Made by a program: the position numbers and the translations under genes
From: Pseudomonadota bacterium
GTDB lineage: Bacteria > Pseudomonadota > Alphaproteobacteria > Rhizobiales > Aestuariivirgaceae
Length of the DNA stretch: 5,425 nt
NCBI GenBank assembly: GCA_016522385.1
Contig: JAEKFU010000584.1
Coordinates: 1-5,425, forward strand
Direction of reading: 5' to 3'
Part shown: in pieces, positions 1-4,573 of the stretch
How positions within the stretch are numbered: the first letter of the stretch is position 1
Layout: each line of letters begins with the position of its first letter
The notes under the pieces: generated by a model
The model's input: the letters and a program-made list of their open reading frames with translations, nothing else
Database searches by the model: none
What the model was told of the DNA's origin: nothing

Positions 1-461
1 GCAAATCCCATATTGGCGATGTCACCATCGCGCAGGTTGACCTCGGCCGGCGAACCGGCACCCTCGACGATGATAAGGTCGGTCTGCCCGGCAAGCCGCT
101 GAAAGCTCTCGAGGATCTGTGGTATGAAACTCTCGCGTATCCTGAAGAACTCGCGTGCGTTCATCGACCGAGTGCGGGCACCCTGTACAATGACCTGGGC
201 ACCGGTCGTGGATTCCGGTTTGAGCAGAATCGGATTCATATGCACGCTTGGATCAATTCTCGCGGCACGTGCCTGCAATGCCTGGGCGCGGCCGATCTCG
301 CCGCCATCGCAGGTGACGGCGGCATTGTTCGACATGTTCTGCGGCTTGAAGGGGGCGACCTTGAGGCCACGATCGGCAAAGCATCTCGCCAGTCCGGCCG
401 CAATCAGGGATTTACCGACGTCAGAACCTGTGCCTTGCAGCATGATGGCGCGAGCGGGCAT
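1..461 (-). CDS. cobQ: Cobyric acid synthase CobQ, N-terminal part (runs off left edge)
   Basis: This glutamine-dependent, ATP-using amidotransferase converts adenosylcobyrinic acid a,c-diamide to adenosylcobyric acid by amidating side chains b, d, e and g in the cytoplasm. The 153 complete codons seen here cover only the N-terminal dethiobiotin-synthetase-like ATPase domain; family members are about 480-510 residues, so the C-terminal glutaminase domain lies outside the window. Visible family motifs are the P-loop GTGSDVGKS (about residues 10-18), APFKPQNMSNN (36-46), the DGGEIGRAQALQ stretch (51-62), HMNPILLKP, and VEGAGSPAEVNL near the cut. The ATG at 461 was chosen because the P-loop follows at the usual distance and the upstream cobB stop ends 5 bp before it; a weak AGG lies about 10 nt upstream. 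The tight spacing to cobB implies co-transcription. It differs from CobB in its GTGSDVGKS P-loop and the KPQNMSNN motif. No disruption is seen in the visible part. Confidence 0.95.
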   Translation of the reverse strand, partial: MPARAIMLQGTGSDVGKSLIAAGLARCFADRGLKVAPFKPQNMSNNAAVTCDGGEIGRAQALQARAARIDPSVHMNPILLKPESTTGAQVIVQGARTRSMNAREFFRIRESFIPQILESFQRLAGQTDLIIVEGAGSPAEVNLRDGDIANMGF

Positions 462-466
462 GTGGT

Positions 467-1759
467 TCAGACCTGATCGATGATGTGGGCATAGGAGCCC
501 ATCACCATGCCGACGCGCATGCCAATGGAACCGAGAGGCCGGCCGGCTGTGTCTTCTGCTTCGAACAACGGTTCAGCTTCGCCTTGCCAGTCAATTGTCG
601 AGAAATGAAATTCATGGCCGCGTGCTTCATCGGCGACTGGAAGTGGGCCGTGTGGTTTCAGATGTCGGTAACCCAACTGCAGTTTGCGTTTCTTGAACGA
701 TGTGCCGAGCGGCAGGAGGCCCGCCATGGCGTGGCGCTCGCCGCCCTCGTCTATGATGTAGTCACCCAACACCATGTAGCCGCCGCATTCGCCATAGATC
801 ATCGCATTGCGGCGCGCGGCATTCCGCAGACCACTGAGAAAGCCGGCATTGGTCGACAATCGCAGTCCGTGCAATTCGGGGTAGCCGCCAGGTAAGAAAA
901 CTGCATCGGCATCATCGCTCGGACCCTCATTGGCGAGTGGCGAAAAGAATGTGAGCTCGGCACCTGCGTCATGCCAACCGGCCAGAAGGTGCGGATAGGC
1001 AAAGCCGAATGCTTCATCATCGGCAACGGCAATGCGCTGGCCGATCGGCGGCAAAGGTGACCCTCCGGCAGATGAGTCAGGTACGTCACCGGCGAGATCC
1101 TGCAAGGTGTCAAGTCGGACCGTTCTCTCGACGATGCCGGCGGCCTGTTCAAGGAATCGATCCAGTTCGGGATGTTCGCCAGCCTGTACCAGACCGAGAT
1201 GGCGTGACGGCAATGCAAGATTGTCGACACGCGGCACAGCGCCGACCACATTTATGCCAATGGCCGTCAGCGCGGCTGTCAGCAATTCGGTGTGGCGGGG
1301 GCTCGAGACGTAGTTGAGGATGACACCGGCCAGCGCGAGATCCTTGTTGAAGGTCGAAAAACCCGACACGAGTGCCGCCACTGATTGCGCCTGATGGCTG
1401 CAGTCGACGACCAAGATAACAGGCAACCCGAGACCTACGGCGAGGTCGGCAGTAGACCCCTTGCCAGTCTCTGGCCCGTCAAACAGGCCCATGACACCTT
1501 CGATGACAATTAATTCGGCGTCCTTCGATAAAGTGGCCAAATGTCCGGCCAGGGTGGTCGGGCGCATGGCCCATTGATCGAGGTTGTAGCAAGGGCGAGC
1601 GGTGGCGGCAGCATGGAAGCGTGGGTCGATATAGTCGGGGCCGACCTTTGCCGAGGCGATGGCCACACCTTGACGTACGAGCGCGCGTAGAAGTGCCAGT
1701 GTCACTACCGTCTTTCCGCTGCCAGAGGACGGGGCGGCAATGACCAACGCCTTAGCCAT
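467..1759 (-). CDS. cobB: Cobyrinate / hydrogenobyrinate a,c-diamide synthase CobB (CbiA family)
   Basis: This 430-residue enzyme amidates the a and c carboxylates of the corrin ring using ATP and glutamine. The N-terminal ATPase domain has the P-loop APSSGSGKT (residues 9-17), KVGPDYIDPRFH (38-49) and the VMGLFDG signature (89-95). The C-terminal class I glutaminase domain has FLPGGYPELH (288-297), nucleophile Cys325 in YGECGGYM, GHEFHFS (381-387) and a terminal GSYAHI with candidate catalytic His425. Both domains are complete and the length is normal. The substrate depends on the pathway: hydrogenobyrinic acid in the aerobic route, cobyrinic acid in the early-cobalt route. Sequence motifs alone do not decide this. 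The ATG at 1759 has a GGAG about 9 nt upstream. The gene follows cobA after 60 bp and precedes cobQ by 5 bp, so the three probably form one transcript. The symbol cobB also names an unrelated sirtuin; this is the corrin amidase. Confidence 0.96.
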   Translation of the reverse strand: MAKALVIAAPSSGSGKTVVTLALLRALVRQGVAIASAKVGPDYIDPRFHAAATARPCYNLDQWAMRPTTLAGHLATLSKDAELIVIEGVMGLFDGPETGKGSTADLAVGLGLPVILVVDCSHQAQSVAALVSGFSTFNKDLALAGVILNYVSSPRHTELLTAALTAIGINVVGAVPRVDNLALPSRHLGLVQAGEHPELDRFLEQAAGIVERTVRLDTLQDLAGDVPDSSAGGSPLPPIGQRIAVADDEAFGFAYPHLLAGWHDAGAELTFFSPLANEGPSDDADAVFLPGGYPELHGLRLSTNAGFLSGLRNAARRNAMIYGECGGYMVLGDYIIDEGGERHAMAGLLPLGTSFKKRKLQLGYRHLKPHGPLPVADEARGHEFHFSTIDWQGEAEPLFEAEDTAGRPLGSIGMRVGMVMGSYAHIIDQV

Positions 1760-1819
1760 TATTGACGGCTCCGAGGCGTTGTGCTCATCAGCTTTTGCAT
1801 GCTTTCCACAACCTTGGCG

Positions 1820-2644
1820 TCAGCCAATCGGGTTCTCCCGCTGGGTGTCTGCGTACCAGTCGAGGATTTCACGCCACCGGTCGACCTTGCCGACGATAAC
1901 GATTGCCGGTGTCGGCGGCATGTTTTGCTCAAGAAAATTTTCGACTTCGCCGAGCGGCGTTGTCATTACCGTCTGGTTCGGCAAGGTGGCATTGGAAACG
2001 AAAGTGAGCGTGTCATCCGGGTCGCGTCCACCGGCGAGCAGGGCGCGGGATATCTCGGCGCAATTCTTGACCGCCATATACATGACAATCACTGGCGAGG
2101 CCTTGGCAACCGCGCCCCAGTCGACATTGGCCGGCATGGTGCCGGTGGCGTCGTGACCGGTCAGGAATGTGACAGAATGGTTGAGGTCGCGGTGTGTTGT
2201 CGGGACGCCAGCATAGGCCAGACCGCCGACTCCGGCCGTGATGCCGGGCACTATGCGGAACGGCACGCCGGCTTTGGCCAGGTTCTGAGATTCCTCGCCA
2301 CCGCGGCCGAACATGAATGGGTCACCGCCCTTTAGACGCAGGACCCGCTTGCCGGCCTTGGCAAGCTCGATCAGGCGCAGCGTAATATCGCGCTGTTGCG
2401 GCGATGGCTTGCCACCACGTTTGCCAGCATATTGCAGCTCTGCACCGGGACGCACCCAGCGCAGAATGTCGGGATTGACCAGCGCGTCGTAGACGACGAT
2501 ATCGCAGGTCTGCATGGCGTGATAGGCGAGCAGCGACATGAGCCCGGGCGCACCTGGACCGGCGCCGACCAGCCAGACGGTGCCGGGTTCGAAGGTCGGG
2601 AAATTCTCGGTATCTAGGCGTGCGAAGCCTTCCGCGCCGTCCAT
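1820..2644 (-). CDS. cobA: Uroporphyrinogen-III C-methyltransferase (SUMT) CobA
   Basis: This enzyme transfers two methyl groups from SAM to C2 and C7 of uroporphyrinogen III, giving precorrin-2, the entry to cobalamin and siroheme. From Met at 2644 the protein is 274 residues. It shows SUMT signature 1, VWLVGAGPGAPGLMSLLA (about 23-40), GKRGGKPSPQQRDI (74-87), signature 2, VLRLKGGDPFMFGRGGEE (101-118), THRDLNHSVTFLTGH (150-164) and MYMAVKN (188-194). No CysG-type dehydrogenase/ferrochelatase domain is present, so it is a stand-alone CobA; its neighbours point to B12 rather than siroheme. The frame also has an ATG at 2686 (288 residues). The shorter start is preferred because about 22 residues before the first signature is closer to known CobA proteins, and the extra 14 codons include CCA, AAT and CTA, unlike the gene body. 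The longer start has a GGAG, but 15 nt away, and its ATG sits in a dyad. The start remains uncertain; the function does not. Confidence 0.93.
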   Translation of the reverse strand: MDGAEGFARLDTENFPTFEPGTVWLVGAGPGAPGLMSLLAYHAMQTCDIVVYDALVNPDILRWVRPGAELQYAGKRGGKPSPQQRDITLRLIELAKAGKRVLRLKGGDPFMFGRGGEESQNLAKAGVPFRIVPGITAGVGGLAYAGVPTTHRDLNHSVTFLTGHDATGTMPANVDWGAVAKASPVIVMYMAVKNCAEISRALLAGGRDPDDTLTFVSNATLPNQTVMTTPLGEVENFLEQNMPPTPAIVIVGKVDRWREILDWYADTQRENPIG

Positions 2645-2682
2645 GGTGGCCCAACCCTTTAGCGTATTTGGGGAACCTGTCG

Positions 2683-2702
2683 GCATCGCTGCGTACCGAT
2701 GC
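2683..2702. repeat. 6-bp inverted repeat over the upstream candidate cobA start
   Basis: GCATCG (2683-2688) and CGATGC (2697-2702) are perfect inverted copies separated by 8 bases. In a leftward cobA transcript they could form a small hairpin whose 3' arm contains the ATG at 2686. A GGAG lies immediately before the 5' arm. As RNA it would bury that start codon, favouring initiation at 2644; as DNA it could be a repressor dyad. The arms are short, so chance occurrence is possible. Confidence 0.35.
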
Positions 2703-2704
2703 TC

Positions 2705-2723
2705 CTATGCTTCAAACTATGCT
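2705..2723. repeat. Direct repeat CTATGCT x2, 12-bp period, candidate regulator site
   Basis: Two perfect copies of CTATGCT (2705-2711 and 2717-2723; AGCATAG on the other strand) are separated by TCAAA. The pair ends 3-5 bp before the candidate -10 of cbiD, where a -35 element should be and where no good -35 is seen. On the cobA side it covers the expected transcription start and early leader. Heptamer direct repeats with 11-12 bp period abutting a -10 resemble the binding pattern of OmpR/PhoB-type response regulators, although the sequence is not a Pho box. The repeat is seen directly; its role is inferred. Confidence 0.4.
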
Positions 2724-2726
2724 GTC

Positions 2727-2742
2727 TATATAACGACTACTC
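2727..2742 (+). promoter_or_regulatory. Candidate -10 box of cbiD with probable leaderless start
   Basis: TATATA (2727-2732), or TATAAC (2729-2734), lies 8-10 bp before the cbiD ATG at 2743, so transcription would begin at or within about 2 nt of the start codon. No Shine-Dalgarno sequence exists in the bases before the ATG (ACGACTACTC). No -35 hexamer is found at 16-18 bp; that position holds the CTATGCT direct repeat, which suggests activator dependence. The TATATA is the same palindrome proposed as the -10 on the opposite strand. Confidence 0.4.
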
Positions 2743-2756
2743 ATGGCAAAAACCAA
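2727..2756 (-). promoter_or_regulatory. Candidate sigma70-type promoter for cobA-cobB-cobQ
   Basis: Read on the minus strand, TTGGTT (2756-2751) is followed after 18 bp by TATATA (2732-2727), a fair -35/-10 pair. Transcription would start near 2720, giving a leader of about 76 nt to the ATG at 2644 or about 34 nt to the ATG at 2686. The -35 lies inside the first codons of cbiD, so the two divergent units overlap physically. This was assigned by consensus only. Confidence 0.45.
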
Positions 2757-3837
2757 TGCAAAGCCGGCAAGAGAATTAAGACGTGGGTGGACGACTGGCG
2801 CATGTGCGACAGCGGCAACGAAGGCCGCGTTTACGGCATTGCTCACCGGTGAGTTTCCCGATCCGGTAACGATCACCCTGCCCAAAGGGCAAATGCCCTG
2901 CTTTGCCTTGACCGTAGAGGGCACGGGCGATGGCTGGGCGCAGGCAGGTATCGTCAAGGACGCCGGTGACGACCCGGATGTCACGCATGGCGCGACAATC
3001 ATCTCGACAGTGGGGTTTGGCCAAGCTGGATCAGGAGTGACGTTCAAAGCTGGCGATGGCGTCGGCAAGGTGACGAAGGACGGATTGCCGATACCGCCGG
3101 GAGAACCGGCGATCAATCCGATACCGCGGCAGATGATGCGCGCTGTGATAGATGAAATTGCCAGAATTCACGACGCGCCGGGCGATGTGGCTATTGAAAT
3201 ATCGGTACCGGGAGGTGAAAAGCTGGCCGAGAAGACCTGGAATCCGCGGCTCGGTATTGTTGGTGGGCTGTCGATCCTTGGTACCACTGGCATCGTCAAT
3301 CCATTTTCCTGCGCTGCCTGGATCTCCTCCATTCACCGGGGCATTGACGTTGCGCTTGCTGAGGGGATGGAGCACATTGCCGGTGCGACGGGATCTACAT
3401 CGGAGGCCAGCGTCCAGGCGTTCTATGACTTGCCGAACCAGGCCCTGATCGACATGGGTGACTTTGTCGGCGGGATGCTGAAATACATCCGCGACCATCC
3501 ATTGCCAAAGGTCACGGTGGCTGGAGGTTTCGGTAAAATGACCAAGATGGCGCAGGGAGCGATGGATCTGCACTCCGGCCGCAGTCAGGTGGATTTTGAT
3601 TGGCTGGCGCGGCGGGTCGAGCTGCTGGATGGTGGTGCAGAACTGGTCGAGCAGGTGCGCGCTGCAAACACCGCCAATCAGGCCTATGAACTGGCGCGCG
3701 CAGCGGATATCGATTTGGCTTCGGACATCGCAAACAATGCGATGGAAGCCGGCTATCGTGTGCTGCGCGGCAGCGACGTGGAGCTGGACATCGTGGTGGT
3801 TGATCGCGATGGAGGCGTCATCGGACGGGCAAGCTGA
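2743..3837 (+). CDS. cbiD: (Cobalt-)precorrin-5B C1-methyltransferase CbiD
   Basis: CbiD uses SAM to methylate C1 of (cobalt-)precorrin-5B, giving precorrin-6A in the ring-contraction stage. The 364-residue product has the usual family length. Motifs seen are LRRGWTTGACATAATKAA (12-29) near the N terminus, KDAGDDPDVTHG (72-83), NPRLGIVGGLSILGTTG (167-183) followed by IVNPFS, ATGSTSE, GGFGKMTKMAQGAMDLHSGR (261-280), and SQVDFDWL just after. CbiD belongs to its own fold family and is not related to the SUMT-like methyltransferases. In many alphaproteobacteria with otherwise Cob-type enzymes it stands in for CobF. The ATG at 2743 is the only reasonable start, because the conserved motif begins at residue 12; it lacks a ribosome binding site and may be leaderless. 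cobK follows one base after the stop and uses this gene's product, which supports a joint transcript. No frameshift or missing block was seen. Confidence 0.95.
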   Translation: MAKTNAKPARELRRGWTTGACATAATKAAFTALLTGEFPDPVTITLPKGQMPCFALTVEGTGDGWAQAGIVKDAGDDPDVTHGATIISTVGFGQAGSGVTFKAGDGVGKVTKDGLPIPPGEPAINPIPRQMMRAVIDEIARIHDAPGDVAIEISVPGGEKLAEKTWNPRLGIVGGLSILGTTGIVNPFSCAAWISSIHRGIDVALAEGMEHIAGATGSTSEASVQAFYDLPNQALIDMGDFVGGMLKYIRDHPLPKVTVAGGFGKMTKMAQGAMDLHSGRSQVDFDWLARRVELLDGGAELVEQVRAANTANQAYELARAADIDLASDIANNAMEAGYRVLRGSDVELDIVVVDRDGGVIGRAS

Positions 3838-3838
3838 A

Positions 3839-4573
3839 GTGGCAAAACGGGTTCTCATTCTTGGTGGCACGGGTGATGCGCGCAGGCTGGCTGAGCAGTT
3901 GGTCGCGCAAGGACATCATGTGGTCTCGTCATTGGCCGGTGTAACATCGCGCCCGACGGTGCCGGCCGGTGACGTGCGCATCGGCGGCTTTGGCGGCGCG
4001 CAGGGGCTGGCAGACTATTTGTCGGCGATGCGCATCAATGTGCTGGTGGATGCGACGCACCCGTTTGCGGTTCAGATTTCGTCGAATGGTGCCGAAGCGT
4101 CGCAGGCATCGGGGGTGCCCTATCTGCGCTTTGAGCGTCCTGCGTGGCAGGCGCAAGAGGATGACCGATGGATTTCGGTTGGCGATACCGCTGACGCCGT
4201 CAGCAAGCTTGATCGCGGCGCGTGCGCCTTCGTGACCATTGGGCGCAAGGAGATCGGCATGTTTGCAGTGCGTCAGGATGTACGCGTGGTGGCGCGGATG
4301 ATCGAAGCACCGGGCGGCGATGTGCCGGCCAACTGGCACATCATCCTGGCGAGGCCGCCGTTTTCCATTGAAGATGAAATGGCGCTTATGCGCGATGAAC
4401 AGGTCACGGTTTTGGTGAGCAAGAATGCCGGTGGGCCGGCACGCAGCAAGATCGATGCAGCGCGCAGGCTCGACCTGCCGGTGATCATGATTGAACGGCC
4501 GCCGAAACCAGCGGCTAGAGTTTTGGTGTCACTTGACGAGATTGCCGCAACAGTGGCGGGGGAGGAATTATGA
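3839..4573 (+). CDS. cobK: Precorrin-6A reductase CobK (CbiJ family)
   Basis: CobK reduces the C18-C19 double bond of precorrin-6A with NADPH, giving precorrin-6B, directly after the CbiD step. From GTG at 3839 the protein is 244 residues, normal for the family. Motifs seen are a nucleotide-binding start RVLILGGTGDARRLAEQL (4-21), GGFGG (49-53), DATHPFA (71-77), LRFERPAW (96-103), FVTIGRKE (131-138), RPPF (172-175), SKNAGG (194-199) and a C-terminal KIDAARRLDLPVIMIERP (204-221). The GTG was chosen because the family begins immediately with the glycine-rich nucleotide loop. The frame stays open another 81 codons upstream, to an ATG at 3596, but that part overlaps cbiD in another frame and has no family character. 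The gap to the cbiD stop is one base (TGAaGTG) and no strong ribosome site is seen, so translation probably re-initiates after cbiD. The stop overlaps the next gene in ATGA. Whether the substrate carries cobalt (CbiJ activity) cannot be told from motifs. Confidence 0.93.
   Translation: MAKRVLILGGTGDARRLAEQLVAQGHHVVSSLAGVTSRPTVPAGDVRIGGFGGAQGLADYLSAMRINVLVDATHPFAVQISSNGAEASQASGVPYLRFERPAWQAQEDDRWISVGDTADAVSKLDRGACAFVTIGRKEIGMFAVRQDVRVVARMIEAPGGDVPANWHIILARPPFSIEDEMALMRDEQVTVLVSKNAGGPARSKIDAARRLDLPVIMIERPPKPAARVLVSLDEIAATVAGEEL
4561..4569 (+). promoter_or_regulatory. Strong ribosome binding site of the Ldh2-type reductase
   Basis: GGAGGA lies at 4561-4566, preceded by three more G residues, with 4 nt between GGAGG and the ATG at 4570. 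It lies inside the last codons of cobK and is by far the best Shine-Dalgarno in the window. It fixes the reductase start and suggests this gene can be translated more strongly than the upstream B12 genes. Confidence 0.75.

Noticed and set aside
485..895. 136-codon plus-strand frame opposite cobB
   Set aside because: It is antisense to the intact glutaminase domain of CobB and has no motif or ribosome site.
1820..1822. Possible selenocysteine or recoded TGA joining CobA and CobB
   Set aside because: Both proteins have normal termini for their families, and cobB has its own ATG and GGAG. No recoding structure was recognised.
1781..2335. 184-codon plus-strand frame opposite the 3' half of cobA
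   Set aside because: It is antisense to conserved SUMT sequence, and no independent evidence for a protein was seen.
2711..2732. TTCAAA (2711-2716) as the -35 of cbiD
   Set aside because: It leaves only about 10-12 bp to the -10, too short for a sigma70 promoter, and it lies between the two copies of the direct repeat.
2645..2742. Cobalamin riboswitch in the divergent spacer
   Set aside because: It is too short on either strand and no B12-box-like sequence was recognised.
3596..3838. 81-codon upstream extension of the cobK frame
   Set aside because: It lies wholly within cbiD in another frame. The sequence (many W, S, R) is unlike CobK, whose nucleotide-binding loop begins right after the GTG at 3839.
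3031..3870. 279-codon open frame antisense to cbiD
   Set aside because: It mirrors the cbiD coding frame, is rich in R, H, Q and P, has no recognisable domain, and has no promoter or ribosome site. It is a shadow of a G+C-rich gene.
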